NCBI RefSeq assembly: GCF_000172795.2
Contig: NZ_CP020947.1
Coordinates: 3,872,501-3,936,500 of the forward strand
Length of the DNA: 64,000 nt
Origin: Rhizobium sp. CIAT894
GTDB taxonomy: Bacteria > Pseudomonadota > Alphaproteobacteria > Rhizobiales > Rhizobiaceae
Direction: 5' to 3'
The notes under the pieces are model-generated. The model was given only the letters and a program-made list of their open reading frames with translations, did not search any database and was not told where the DNA came from. The translations under genes were made by a program, and so were the position numbers. Of the stretch, positions 16,529-25,882 are shown piece after piece (the stretch's first letter is position 1; every line of letters begins with the position of its first letter).

Positions 16529-18111
16529 CTACTCCATCGCCTCCAGCTCGGCGCGGTGCCGGTGCATGGCGAGGAGGCGCCGGTAGTCGCGGTCGTAGAG
16601 CGCCTGCTTCGCCGTGTCGGGAAACCGTTCCTCGCCGCCCGGATACATCGCCTCTCCGGCGGTCGCCAAATCCCTGTGCAGGCCGCAGGCGACGGATGCG
16701 GCAATCGCCGTGCCGAGCAGCACCGCCTCGTTCATCTTCGGCACCACGACCTTGCAGCCGGTGGCGTCGCTATAAAGCTCCATCAGCACCGGGTTTTTCA
16801 CGTGCCCGCCGGCAATATGCAGCGTATCGGGCACGTAGCCGTATTCCTTCATCTTCTCCAGTATGTGGCGGATGCCGAGCGCAATCGCCACCGCCGTGCG
16901 CCAATAGAGCGCGCAAAGCCCATCGAAGGAAGCATCGAGCGTCAGCCCGCTGACGACGCCGACGGCATGCGGATCGGCAAGCGGTGAGCGGTTGCCGTGA
17001 AAATCCGGCAGCACGAAAATCCGCGCGCCGAAAGCATCGCCCTCCTCGGCCCGTAATTCGGCGATGCGCGCGACGATCTTTTGATGCAGTGCCGAGGTCG
17101 GCTCGCCGCCGGCTGCATGCATGCGCACGATGTGATCGAGCAGCGCACCCGTTGCCGATTGCCCGGCCTCGACCAGCCAGCATTGCGGGAAGACCGCCTC
17201 ATAATAGGGCCCCCACATGCCGTGGCTCGGCTTGCGCTCCTGCGAAAAGGCGACAATGCAGCTCGACGTGCCGGCGATCAGCGCCAACTGGTGTTCGCGT
17301 TTGACCGGATCGGCGGCATAACCGCCGAGTGAGCCGAGCGCACCGGCATAGGCGTCGATCATCCCGGCGCAGACATGGCAGTCCGTGGTCAGCCCGAGCG
17401 CTTGCGCCGCATCCGCTGTCAACTGGCCGACACTGTCTCCGACAGCGATCGTCTCATCCGGCAGGTGGCCGCGCGCCTGAAGGTCTTCGAGGCCGATCCG
17501 CTCCAGGAAATCCTGCTGCCAGCCCTTTTCGAGATGGGCGAGATAGTTCCACTTCGCCGTCAGCGTGCAGCGCGAACGGGCAAGCGATCCGGTCGATTTC
17601 CAGGTCATGAAGTCGGCGAGATCGAAGAAATAACCGGCCTTTTCCCATGTGGCGGGCAGCTTTTTCTTCAGCCACATCAGCTTCGGCATTTCCATCTCGG
17701 GCGACATCACATGCCCGGAATGTTCGAGCACCCGATGCTCCGTTGCCGTGCAGAAATCGGCCTCCTTCAGCGCCCGGTGATCGAGCCAGACGATCGTGTC
17801 GAAACGCGTCTCACCGCCTCTGGAAACGCTGATCTGCCGACCCTCGACGTCGCGCACGACGAGCGAGCAGGTGGCGTCGAAGCCGATCGCGGCGACGGAG
17901 GCGGGAGCGACCCCGGATTGCTCCATCGCCCTGCGCACGGCCGTACAGGCGGCAGCCCAGATGTCTTCGGAATCATGCTCGGCATGGTTTTACGCGGCCG
18001 GTTCATCACGATCGGATGTTCGGCCTTGGCAAGCAGGCGGCCACGCGCATCGAAGACCCCGGCACGCGCACTGCCCGTGCCGATATCCACCGCAACCACA
18101 TGATCACGCAT
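16529..18111 (-). pseudogene. FGGY-family pentulose kinase, frameshifted near its N-terminus
   Basis: ATG 18111 begins a correct FGGY N-terminus (VVAVDIGTGSARAGVFDARG) that loses frame at the AAAA run near 17988-17991. The rest of the kinase continues in the adjacent frame, beginning EHDSEDIWAA and running to 16529. One extra base would give 527 residues, the family length. Downstream motifs are intact: the ATP-site GTSSC loop, GMWGPYYEAVF, MIDAYAGALG and AGGHVKNPVLMEL. Such kinases phosphorylate ribulose, xylulose or related ketoses, fitting the last step of a polyol oxidation operon. Its start overlaps the HAD gene stop by one base. It is a true null or a base-calling error. Confidence 0.85.
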
Positions 18112-18800
18112 CAAATCTTGGTCCCATCCAGTCTATGGTCGCGGACAAGGTGTATCAAATCCGGCATGACGTCAAACACCACATCAGGCGAAAGGCGGTC
18201 GAGTTCGGCACGATATCCGGCGAAGTTGGCGTGCGATCCGCCGGTGAAGGCAAAGACGGTCATGCCGGCCGCCTTGGCGGCGGCAATACCGGCCGGGCTG
18301 TCCTCGACGACGAGGCAATGAGCCGGCTCGACCTGCATTTTGCGCGCAGCATGCAGGAAGAGATCGGGCGCCGGCTTGCCGCGCTTGACCATCGTCGCGC
18401 TGAAGATGTCGGGCAGCTTGTCGATAAGTCCGGTCACCGACAGCGACAGCCGGATTCGCTCCATCTGGCTGGACGAGGCGACGCAGCAGCGAACGCCAAG
18501 CCCGTCGATCGTTGCGGCGATACCGTCGATCGGCTTCAGTTCGGTGCGAAAGCGGGCGTAGAGATCGGTGCGGATGCGCTCGAGGAACTCCTCGCCGGCG
18601 TGGACGTTGAATTCGGTTTCCAGCGTATCGATGAGTGTCGAGAGGCTGCGGCCGAGAAACCTTTCATAGGCCTGGTCCTCGGTGATCGAGACGCCGAGAT
18701 CGCTCATCGCTTCGACGAGCACGCTGATCGAGATCGGCTCGCTGTCGACGAGCACGCCGTCGCAATCGAAGATGACCAGCCGTGTTTCAACATCAGCCAT
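18111..18800 (-). CDS. HAD-superfamily (subfamily IA) phosphatase
   Basis: 229 residues. Motif I is FDCDGVLVDSE, with nucleophile D11 and acid/base D13; motif II is the Ser in CVASSSQM; motif III Lys lies in VKRGKPAPDLF; and motif IV is VVEDSPAGIAAA. All are complete. The helical cap between about 17 and 85 is the type used on small phospho-sugars. It lies in the polyol operon between mtlK and the FGGY kinase, and its stop touches the kinase start. A role in recycling sugar phosphates or removing a toxic phosphorylated intermediate is plausible but unproven. Confidence 0.9.
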   Translation of the reverse strand: MADVETRLVIFDCDGVLVDSEPISISVLVEAMSDLGVSITEDQAYERFLGRSLSTLIDTLETEFNVHAGEEFLERIRTDLYARFRTELKPIDGIAATIDGLGVRCCVASSSQMERIRLSLSVTGLIDKLPDIFSATMVKRGKPAPDLFLHAARKMQVEPAHCLVVEDSPAGIAAAKAAGMTVFAFTGGSHANFAGYRAELDRLSPDVVFDVMPDLIHLVRDHRLDGTKI

Positions 18801-18894
18801 GAAAGACCCAACCTGAGTTCAATTCGGACGCACCGTCCCGCTTCGCTCGCAAGGCCGGACGGATGACGGCAGGCAATGCCGCCATCCGGTTTCT

Positions 18895-20376
18895 TTACAC
18901 TGCGAGCTTGCCGTCGAGATAGAGTTGCAGGGTTTCCCGCGTGCCCTTTTCCCACAGGGTTTTGAGGGCATGGGCAAAACGCTTGCGGAAAAGTTCGGAT
19001 TTCGCCACCTCGCCGAAAATATCGTCGAAGGCGAGGAAAGCCGACGGATCGTCCTTTGCCTTCAGCGCCGCCGCATGCAGGCGATCGGCGCTGGCGTCGT
19101 TGAAGACGATATCCTTGCCGCTGTCGGTCTTGCCGGCGAAATAGCGGCACCACAGCGCCGAGACCAGCGCCAGGCCAACGACATCCTTGCCCTGGCGGAG
19201 ATTATCGAGCGTCGACGGCAGGATGAACTTCGGCTGGCGGTTCGATCCGTCCTGCGCCAGACGCGGAATGGTGTCGGCAATTTTCGGATTGAGCAGGCGA
19301 TGTTCGATCAGCGCGAAATAATCCGTCAGCGACGTGTTCGGCACCGGCGGCACGATCGGGATGATCTCGTCCTTCTCGAGCTTGGCGAGGAAGGCACGGA
19401 TGAGCGGATCTTCCATGGAATCATGAACGAAATGAATGTCCATCAGCGCCGCCGGATAGGCGATCGCCGCATGACCGCCGTTGAGGATGCGGATCTTCAT
19501 ATGCTCGTAGGGCGTGACGTCGGGCACGAAGGTCACGCCGACCTTTTCCAGCGCTGGCCGGCCGGCGGTGAACTTGTCTTCGAGCACCCACTGCTTGAAT
19601 TCCTCGCAATAAACAGGCCAGTTATCTTCGATCTCGAAATTGTCCTTGAGGAAATCGATCTCGCGCTGACCGGTCGCCGGCGTGATGCGGTCGACCATGG
19701 CATTCGGGAACGCGACGTTCGCCCGGATCCAGTCGGCAAAACCGGGATCGGAAAGGGCGGCCGTGCCGACCACCGCATTGGCGGTGACGACGCCGTTATG
19801 GGGAATATTGTCGCAGGACATGACGGTGAAGGGACGGATGCCCCTGGCCCTGCGGGCCTTCAGGCCGGCAACGATCAACCCGAAAACCGTCTTCGGCGTG
19901 TCGGGGCTGTGCCCGTCGGCGGCAATTGCCGGATGGGCCGGATTGAACGTGCCCGAGGCATCGATGAAATAACCGCCCTCGGTGATCGTCAGCGAGACGA
20001 TGCGGATTTCGGGATCGGCGAGCTTGGCGATGATCGCGGCGGGGTCGCCGACCGGCAGGATGTCGATCATCGGCGCGGTGACGCGCGCCGCCGTCTTGTT
20101 GTTGTCCTGCTCGACCACCGTCGTCAGAAAATCCTGGGCCGCAAGTTTTTCGCGCATGGCGGCATCCGACGGCAACACGCCGGCGCCGACGATTGCCCAG
20201 TCGTGATCCGTGCCCGCGTTGAAGAGATCGTCGAGATAGATCGCCTGGTGGGCGCGGTGGAAGTTGCCGACGCCGAAATGCACGATGCCGGCTTTCAGCG
20301 ACGCCCGGTCATATCCGGGGATGGCGGCGGTGCGCGCTGCGTCCGAAAGCGTTGCCAGCGATAGTTTGCACGTCAT
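18895..20376 (-). CDS. mtlK: Mannitol 2-dehydrogenase (long-chain MDR-type)
   Basis: 493 residues, the normal size for the polyol-specific long-chain dehydrogenase family. The N-terminal nucleotide-binding part is IVHFGVGNFHRAHQA; the catalytic core has KIRILNGGHAAIAY, whose Lys, Asn and His are the family's catalytic set. The NDASADRLHAAALKA segment near the end is also typical. It oxidises D-mannitol to fructose (and often D-arabinitol or sorbitol) with NAD. It lies 84 bases downstream of the transporter ATPase gene smoK, and that gap holds a perfect 8-bp hairpin. The position in a smoEFGK operon agrees with S. meliloti mtlK. Confidence 0.92.
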   Translation of the reverse strand: MTCKLSLATLSDAARTAAIPGYDRASLKAGIVHFGVGNFHRAHQAIYLDDLFNAGTDHDWAIVGAGVLPSDAAMREKLAAQDFLTTVVEQDNNKTAARVTAPMIDILPVGDPAAIIAKLADPEIRIVSLTITEGGYFIDASGTFNPAHPAIAADGHSPDTPKTVFGLIVAGLKARRARGIRPFTVMSCDNIPHNGVVTANAVVGTAALSDPGFADWIRANVAFPNAMVDRITPATGQREIDFLKDNFEIEDNWPVYCEEFKQWVLEDKFTAGRPALEKVGVTFVPDVTPYEHMKIRILNGGHAAIAYPAALMDIHFVHDSMEDPLIRAFLAKLEKDEIIPIVPPVPNTSLTDYFALIEHRLLNPKIADTIPRLAQDGSNRQPKFILPSTLDNLRQGKDVVGLALVSALWCRYFAGKTDSGKDIVFNDASADRLHAAALKAKDDPSAFLAFDDIFGEVAKSELFRKRFAHALKTLWEKGTRETLQLYLDGKLAV

Positions 20377-20408
20377 GTTTCAGTCCTCTTGAAGGTCTTG
20401 CCGAGACG

Positions 20409-20428
20409 GCCGGGCGCCATCGCCCGGC
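20409..20428 (-). other. RNA hairpin between smoK and mtlK
   Basis: GCCGGGCG-CCAT-CGCCCGGC forms a perfect 8-bp stem with a 4-base loop. No T-run follows in the transcribed direction, so it is more likely a processing or stability element than a terminator. Confidence 0.5.
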
Positions 20429-20460
20429 TCGCATGCCTGCCCCCAGCCCGGTGGCCAGCC

Positions 20461-21459
20461 TCAGATGGCAAGACCGCCCTCGTTGAATTTGTGGATGCGT
20501 GAACGGTCCGGCGTCAGGTAGACGGTATCACCCGCCTTGGCGGCAAAATCGCCGCTGCCGCGCGCCGTCACCATGCCGATATCCTCCGCATCGATATGCA
20601 GGAAAGTGTCGGAACCGAGATGTTCGGCGACCACGACCCTGCCCTTCCAATCACCGCTCTCCGTCGACAACAGCATGTGCTCCGGACGGATGCCGATCGT
20701 ATGGGCGCCGAGCTGAGCCGCGTTCTGGCCCTTGATGAAATTCATCTTCGGCGAGCCGATGAAGCCGGCGACGAAGAGGTTGCGCGGACGGCTGTAGAGT
20801 TCCAGCGGCGAGCCGACCTGCTCGATATTGCCCCTGTTCAGCACGACGATCTTGTCGGCCATCGTCATCGCCTCGACCTGGTCGTGGGTGACATAGACCA
20901 TCGTCGTCTTCAGCTGCTGATGCAGCTCGCTGATTTCGAGACGCATGTTGACGCGCAGCGCGGCGTCGAGGTTCGACAGCGGCTCGTCGAAGAGGAAAGC
21001 CGAAGGCTGGCGCACGATGGCGCGGCCGATCGCGACGCGCTGACGCTGGCCGCCGGAAAGCTGGCGCGGCTTGCGCTCCAGATAATCGGTGAGGTTCAGC
21101 ACCCGGGCCGCATCCGTCACCTTGCGGTCGATCTCCGCCTTGTCGACGCCCGCCATCTTCAGCGGGAAGGCGATGTTGTTGCGCACGCTCATATGCGGGT
21201 AGAGCGCATAGGACTGGAACACCATGGCAAGACCGCGCTCCGAGGGCGCCTTTTCGGTGGCGTCCCTGCCGTCGATGACGATCTTGCCGCCGGAGACGTC
21301 CTCGAGCCCGGCAATCAGCCTGAGCAGCGTGGACTTGCCGCAGCCCGACGGGCCGACGAAGACGACGAACTCGCCGTCCTTGATGTCGAGATCGATCGAA
21401 GGGATGACCTTGGCTTCGCCGAAGACCTTGGAAACCTTCTGAAGGGTAATGCTGCCCAT
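20461..21459 (-). CDS. smoK: Polyol ABC transporter ATP-binding protein
   Basis: 332 residues of the MalK/UgpC type. Walker A is GPSGCGKST, the Q-loop is in [10 protein letters not shown], the ABC signature is [15 protein letters not shown], Walker B is [13 protein letters not shown] and the switch His is in [11 protein letters not shown]. The C-terminal TOBE region contains the IGIRPEHM signature. It energises import by the SmoF/SmoG channel. The gene is 16 bases downstream of smoG in the same leftward operon. Substrate (sorbitol/mannitol) is inferred from linkage to mtlK and from the smoEFGK gene order. Confidence 0.93.
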   Translation of the reverse strand: MGSITLQKVSKVFGEAKVIPSIDLDIKDGEFVVFVGPSGCGKSTLLRLIAGLEDVSGGKIVIDGRDATEKAPSERGLAMVFQSYALYPHMSVRNNIAFPLKMAGVDKAEIDRKVTDAARVLNLTDYLERKPRQLSGGQRQRVAIGRAIVRQPSAFLFDEPLSNLDAALRVNMRLEISELHQQLKTTMVYVTHDQVEAMTMADKIVVLNRGNIEQVGSPLELYSRPRNLFVAGFIGSPKMNFIKGQNAAQLGAHTIGIRPEHMLLSTESGDWKGRVVVAEHLGSDTFLHIDAEDIGMVTARGSGDFAAKAGDTVYLTPDRSRIHKFNEGGLAI

Positions 21460-21475
21460 GTTTGTCTCCCTTTTC

Positions 21476-22306
21476 TTATTTCACTGCGCCGAAGGTCAGG
21501 CCGCGAACGAGTTGCTTCTGGCTGAACCAGCCGAGGATCAGGATCGGCGCGATCGCCATCGTCGAAGCCGCCGAGAGCTTGGCGTAGAACAGGCCTTCCG
21601 GGCTGGAATAGGACGCGATGAACGCCGTCAGCGGCGCCGCCTTGGAGGCGGTGAGATTGAGCGTCCAGAACGCCTCGTTCCAGGCCAGGATGATGTTCAG
21701 AAGCAGCGTCGAGGCAATGCCCGGCACCGCCATCGGCGTCAGCACGTAGACGATCTCCTTCATCAGCGACGCCCCGTCCATGCGGGCCGCCTCGAGGATC
21801 TCGCCGGGGATTTCCTTGAAGTAGGTGTAGAGCATCCAGACGATGATCGGCAGGTTGATCAGCGTCAGCACGAGCACCAGCCCGGTGCGCGTATCGAGCA
21901 GGCCGGAATTGCGGAACATCAGATAGATCGGGATCAGCGCGCCCACAGGCGGCATCATCTTGGTCGACAGCATCCACATCAGCACGTCCTTGGTCCGCTT
22001 GGTCGGCGCAAACGCCATCGCCCAGGCGGCCGGGATCGCGATGATCAGGCCGATCAGCGTCGAGCCGAAGGAAATGATCACCGAGTTCATGAAGTGGCTG
22101 AGATAGTTCGACCGGCTCTGCACCTCCGCGTAATTCTCCGTCGTCCAGTGGAAGAACAGGAACTGCGGCGGCGAGGCGATGGCGTCGGCTTCCGACTTGA
22201 AGCTGGTCAGGAAGGTCCAGAGGATCGGGAAGAAGATCAGGATGCCGAGCGTCCAGGCGATCGCCGTGACGATGAGTTTGCGCCGGGTTGTGACTTTTCT
22301 GGCCAT
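21476..22306 (-). CDS. smoG: Polyol ABC transporter permease (MalG type)
   Basis: 276 residues starting [10 protein letters not shown] at ATG 22306, one base after the smoF stop. Six transmembrane helices are recognisable, and the cytoplasmic EAA loop that docks on the ATPase reads [16 protein letters not shown]. The ending [10 protein letters not shown] is typical of the MalG-like permease. It forms the membrane channel with SmoF. The near-zero spacing to smoF indicates translational coupling. Confidence 0.92.
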   Translation of the reverse strand: MARKVTTRRKLIVTAIAWTLGILIFFPILWTFLTSFKSEADAIASPPQFLFFHWTTENYAEVQSRSNYLSHFMNSVIISFGSTLIGLIIAIPAAWAMAFAPTKRTKDVLMWMLSTKMMPPVGALIPIYLMFRNSGLLDTRTGLVLVLTLINLPIIVWMLYTYFKEIPGEILEAARMDGASLMKEIVYVLTPMAVPGIASTLLLNIILAWNEAFWTLNLTASKAAPLTAFIASYSSPEGLFYAKLSAASTMAIAPILILGWFSQKQLVRGLTFGAVK

Positions 22307-22307
22307 C

Positions 22308-23180
22308 TCAAGCCTCCAGATTCTTGCCGACGAGGCGCACGAGGAAGATCGCAACGATATTGGCGAGCACGACCGCGACGATGCCGCCGGCCGAAGCGCC
22401 GCCGATATCGAACTGCAGCAGTGCCTGGGCATAGACGAGATAGGTGAGGTTGGTGCTGTCGGTGCCCGGCCCGCCATTGGTGGTGACAAGGATTTCGGCG
22501 AAGACCGAAAGCAGGAAGATCGTCTGGATCAGGATCACCACGGTGATGGCGCGGGCCATGTGCGGCAGGATGATATAGATGAATCTCGAGATCGGCCCGG
22601 CGCCGTCCATTTCGGAGGCCTCCTTCTGCTCCTCGTCGAGCGACTGCAGCGCCGTCAGCATGATGAGGGTGGCAAAGGGCAGCCACTGCCAGGCGACGAT
22701 GAGAATGACGGAAAACAGCGGCGCATTCGCCAGCCAGTCGATCGGCTGCACGCTGAGCGCCTTTGCGAGATGCGCAAACAGGCCGTTGACCGGGTTCATG
22801 AACATGTTCTTCCAGACGAGGGCTGCCACCGTCGGCATGACGAAGAAAGGCGCGATCACCAGGATGCGCACGATGCCCTGGCCGTACATCGGCTGGTCGA
22901 GCAGCAGCGCGAAGGCGATGCCGCCGATGACGGTGATCAGCAACACGCCGGCGACGAGCAGCAGCGTATTGATCAGCGCCGCGAAGAAGGCCGGATCGGA
23001 CAGGAAATATTCGTAGTTCAGGAAACCGACGAAGCTCTCCATGCCAGGGCTGAGCAGATTGTAGTTCAGCAGCGAGAAATAGATCGTCATCGCAAGCGGA
23101 ACGATCATCCACGCAAAGAGCAACAGCACGGAGGGTGCAATCATCATGCGCGCTGCGGAGCGGGTGTGTAAGGTCGCCAT
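22308..23180 (-). CDS. smoF: Polyol ABC transporter permease (MalF type)
   Basis: 290 residues from ATG 23180. Six helices are predicted; the EAA loop is KEASEMDGAGPISRFIYIILP, quoted here as EASEMDGAGPISRF. The periplasmic turn NGGPGTDSTNL before the last helices is the usual MalF-like feature. It is the first permease gene after smoE and is separated from it by a 136-base gap that contains a hairpin with a T-run, so it is probably expressed at a lower level than smoE. Confidence 0.92.
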   Translation of the reverse strand: MATLHTRSAARMMIAPSVLLLFAWMIVPLAMTIYFSLLNYNLLSPGMESFVGFLNYEYFLSDPAFFAALINTLLLVAGVLLITVIGGIAFALLLDQPMYGQGIVRILVIAPFFVMPTVAALVWKNMFMNPVNGLFAHLAKALSVQPIDWLANAPLFSVILIVAWQWLPFATLIMLTALQSLDEEQKEASEMDGAGPISRFIYIILPHMARAITVVILIQTIFLLSVFAEILVTTNGGPGTDSTNLTYLVYAQALLQFDIGGASAGGIVAVVLANIVAIFLVRLVGKNLEA

Positions 23181-23233
23181 GGCAATCACCGATCTGATCT
23201 GACGCGGGGAGCGGTCGCAGGAAAGCTTGTCTG

Positions 23234-23271
23234 AAAAAGAGGCCGCCGATGCAGTTCGGCAATCGGCGGCC
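23234..23271 (-). terminator. Attenuator-like hairpin with T-run between smoE and smoF
   Basis: A perfect 10-bp inverted repeat, GGCCGCCGAT (23241-23250) and ATCGGCGGCC (23262-23271), is followed on the minus strand by TCTTTTTC. It stands inside the operon, after the binding-protein gene, so it probably acts as a partial terminator and 3' stabiliser. Confidence 0.7.
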
Positions 23272-23316
23272 CGGAGGGGCGGATTGTCAAGGATCCGCCT
23301 CTTGGCTCGGGAGGTA

Positions 23317-24627
23317 TTATTTGATGTAGCCGGCTTTGGTCATTTCGCGGGTTGCCAGCTGCTGTGCGCTCTGCAGGGCCTGGTCGACCGAAATCTGGCC
23401 GGCAAGGGCTGCCGAGAACTGCTGGCCGACCGCCGTGCCGATGCCCTGGAATTCCGGGATCGCCACGAACTGGACGCCGACATAGGGGACCGGCTTGACG
23501 GTCGGCTTGCTCGGATCAGCCGAGTTGATCGAGTCGAGCGTCGTCTTGGCGAAGGGAGCCGCCTTCTGATACTCCGCATTCGCATAGAGCGAGCTGCGAG
23601 TACCGGGAGGTGCATTCAGCCAGCCTTCCTTCTCGGCGACGAGGTTGGTGTAGTCCTTGCTCGTAGCCCAGGCGACGAACTTCTCGGCCGCTTCGACCTT
23701 CTGCGAGCCTGCCGGAATGGCGAGGCTCCAGGCCCAGAGCCAGTTGCCGCGCTTGCCGAGGCCCTTATCCGGGGCGAGCGCGAAGCCGACCTTGTCGGCG
23801 ACCTGCGACTGCTTCGGGTCGGAGACGAAGGAAGCGGCAACCGTTGCGTCGATCCACATGCCGCACTTGCCGGTCTGGAACAGCGCCAGATTTTCGTTGA
23901 AGCCGTTGGAGGAAGCGCCGGGGGGACCGGCTTCCTTCATCAGATTGACGTAGAAGTTCAGCGTGTCCTTCCACTCGGGCTGATCGAACTGCGGCTTCCA
24001 CTTCTCATCGAACCAGCGCGCACCGAAGGAGTTCGACATGGCCGTCAGGAAGGCCATGTTTTCGCCCCAGCCGGCCTTGCCGCGCAGGCAGATGCCGTAG
24101 ATTTCCTTATCCTTGTTGGTGATCTTCTTCGCAGCGTCTGCGATGAAGTCCCAGGTCGGAGCGTCGGGCATCTTCAGCCCGGCGGCATCGAACAGGTCCT
24201 TGCGGTACATGACCATGGAGCTTTCGCCGTAGAACGGCGCCGCATAGAGCTTGCCGTCCGTGGTCAGGCCGCTGCGGATTGCCGGCAGCAGGTCATCGAC
24301 GTCGTAATTGGCGCCGAGATTGTCGAGCGGCAAAAGCCAGCCCTGCTTTGCCCAGATCGGAACTTCATAGGTGCCGATCGTCAGAACGTCGTACTGGCCG
24401 CCCTTGGTCGCGATGTCGGTCGTGACCTTCTGGCGCAGCACGTTCTCTTCGAGGGTGACCCATTCAAGGTCGATACCGGGATTCTTCGCCTTGAAATCAT
24501 CCGTCAGCTTCTGCATCCGGATCATGTCGCCGTTGTTCACGGTTGCGATTGTCAGCGTCTCGGCCGAAGCCATGCCGGCAAACGCCAGCGCTGAGCAGGC
24601 GCCCAGCAGAAAAGTTCTCAATGTCAT
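23317..24627 (-). CDS. smoE: Polyol ABC transporter substrate-binding protein
   Basis: 436 residues. The signal peptide MTLRTFLLGACSALAFAGMASA is cleaved after ASA (written here as LAFAGMASA), and the mature cluster 1 (SBP_bac_1) domain starts ETLTIATVNNGDMIRM. The sequence follows the SmoE/MtlE pattern: KNPGIDLEWVTLEENVLRQ, TIGTYEVPIW and FYGESSMVMYRKDLFDAAG. It binds sorbitol or mannitol in the periplasm and delivers it to SmoF/SmoG. GGAGGAAG lies 6 bases before ATG 24627. A TTGACA promoter and a TGAGC-N9-GCTCA element stand directly upstream. Confidence 0.92.
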   Translation of the reverse strand: MTLRTFLLGACSALAFAGMASAETLTIATVNNGDMIRMQKLTDDFKAKNPGIDLEWVTLEENVLRQKVTTDIATKGGQYDVLTIGTYEVPIWAKQGWLLPLDNLGANYDVDDLLPAIRSGLTTDGKLYAAPFYGESSMVMYRKDLFDAAGLKMPDAPTWDFIADAAKKITNKDKEIYGICLRGKAGWGENMAFLTAMSNSFGARWFDEKWKPQFDQPEWKDTLNFYVNLMKEAGPPGASSNGFNENLALFQTGKCGMWIDATVAASFVSDPKQSQVADKVGFALAPDKGLGKRGNWLWAWSLAIPAGSQKVEAAEKFVAWATSKDYTNLVAEKEGWLNAPPGTRSSLYANAEYQKAAPFAKTTLDSINSADPSKPTVKPVPYVGVQFVAIPEFQGIGTAVGQQFSAALAGQISVDQALQSAQQLATREMTKAGYIK

Positions 24628-24650
24628 ATCTTCCTCCCAGAAGATGGGTG

Positions 24651-24669
24651 TGAGCATTCGCTTCGCTCA
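24651..24669. promoter_or_regulatory. Candidate SorC-regulator operator at the smoE start site
   Basis: TGAGC (24651-24655), 9 bases, GCTCA (24665-24669). It would overlap the transcription start of the promoter at 24676-24704. The same half-sites form the palindrome at 24765-24789. Confidence 0.4.
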
Positions 24670-24675
24670 TGGGCA

Positions 24676-24704
24676 ATTACTCACCAGACGGCAAAAAATG
24701 TCAA
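24676..24704 (-). promoter_or_regulatory. Candidate smoE promoter
   Basis: On the minus strand, TTGACA (24704-24699), a 17-base spacer and AGTAAT (24681-24676) lie about 50 bases before the smoE ATG. The -35 box is perfect and the -10 box matches 4 of 6. Confidence 0.5.
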
Positions 24705-24764
24705 TCGGCAATCGTTGCTGCAATGCCGAAGGCGGTATCTATATTATTGATTTAAAATATGAAT

Positions 24765-24789
24765 TTTTTGCTCAATTCCTGAGCAAAAA
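24765..24789. promoter_or_regulatory. Perfect 10-bp palindrome TTTTTGCTCA/TGAGCAAAAA at the SorC gene stop
   Basis: The arms 24765-24774 and 24780-24789 with a 5-base spacer overlap the regulator's stop codon. The T tract is on the 5' side in both readings, so it does not look like a terminator. An operator for the SorC protein is the better reading. Confidence 0.45.
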
Positions 24790-25725
24790 CTCAGCCGTAT
24801 CTTCGTCGGTGATCAGCCCGTTGATCTGATGACCGACAACGGCCGCCCTGATCGCCTTGAACTTCCGCTTGCCCTTGGCCAGCCCAATCACCATCGACGC
24901 GTCGCGCGACGGGATCGGCGCCGATGCGACGCGCTCGTTGATCGGGTTGTCGAGCAACCTGCCATCGACATCGAAGATCCAGCCGCAGATCTCGCCGACT
25001 GCGCCCCCGCGCATCAGCCCCATCATCTCGTCCTTCTCGAGAAAGCCGTCGACGCAGAGCGGACCGTCGATGCCGAGCTCGCCGATGCCGACGAAGGTGA
25101 CGTCGGCCTGGGCGCTGATGTCGAGCGTCGAGCGCACGAGTTGCTGGCCGTGCAGCAGCTCCCGTTCCTCGGCCGAGGTGACGAGCACCGGCAGCGGCAT
25201 CGGAAAATGCCGCGCCTTCACCGCATCCGCCATGCTGAAGATGACGTTGTAATAGGCCGCCGATCCGTCCGGCGCGATATTACCGGTCAGCGAGACGATG
25301 CGGTGGTTGGGACATTCGATCGCCGGCAGCTGGTCGACGGCCGCCTTCAGCGTGCGGCCGGTGCCGACCGCGAGCACGATCGGTTCCGCCCGCTTCAGCC
25401 AGCGCTCGATTTCGGCCGCCGCCGCCTCGGCGATTCCGACGGTGGTCGACGAGGAAGCCGGATCGCTCGGCACCACCTCGACATGTTTCAGCCCGAATTT
25501 TCGCCGCAACTGATCGGCGAGTTCAAGACAGGCAGCGATCGGATGATCCAGCCGCACCTTGATCAGACGTTCGGCCACTGCAAGCGACACCAGCCGCTGT
25601 GCCGATTGCCGCGAGATTCCCATCGAGGCGGCAATTTCATCCTGGGTGCGCCCGGCGACGTAATAAAGCCAGCCGGCCCGCGCCGCATCGTCGAGCCGTG
25701 CAGGAGTCTCGGATCTTTTTGCCAT
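24772..25725 (-). CDS. SorC/DeoR-type regulator of the polyol operon
   Basis: 317 residues. The helix-turn-helix is at about 29-55 (RTQDEIAASMGISRQSAQRLV), followed by a sugar-binding domain with AVGTGRTLKAAVDQLP, IVSLTGNIAPDG and a final INGLITDEDTAEFLL. It is upstream of smoE on the same strand with 144 bases between, in the position of the SmoC-type regulator of other rhizobia. It is likely to repress or activate smoE-smoFGK-mtlK according to a phosphorylated polyol or ketose. It is a paralogue of the regulator at 11392 (same architecture, low similarity). Confidence 0.88.
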   Translation of the reverse strand: MAKRSETPARLDDAARAGWLYYVAGRTQDEIAASMGISRQSAQRLVSLAVAERLIKVRLDHPIAACLELADQLRRKFGLKHVEVVPSDPASSSTTVGIAEAAAAEIERWLKRAEPIVLAVGTGRTLKAAVDQLPAIECPNHRIVSLTGNIAPDGSAAYYNVIFSMADAVKARHFPMPLPVLVTSAEERELLHGQQLVRSTLDISAQADVTFVGIGELGIDGPLCVDGFLEKDEMMGLMRGGAVGEICGWIFDVDGRLLDNPINERVASAPIPSRDASMVIGLAKGKRKFKAIRAAVVGHQINGLITDEDTAEFLLRN

Positions 25726-25882
25726 CTAATGCCTACCGCGCAAAGTGAGCCGGCTTGCCGCCGCCGACCAGGATGTGAGTCTATCGCGCCAGATCAAAAC
25801 AAAATTCCGGCAAATGTCGAGCCCGTTGAAAAGGCCGCCGCCAAATAACCGCCCCGGCAAAACCCGCTCAGGCAAATCCCAT

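Noticed and set aside
18925..20364. A 479-residue plus-strand frame
   Set aside because: It is the mirror of mtlK, rich in Arg, Asp and Gly without motifs, a common artefact in GC-rich genes.
24765..24789. Terminator after the SorC regulator gene
   Set aside because: The perfect palindrome has Ts on the 5' arm and As on the 3' arm in the transcribed direction, the reverse of an intrinsic terminator; kept as an operator candidate.
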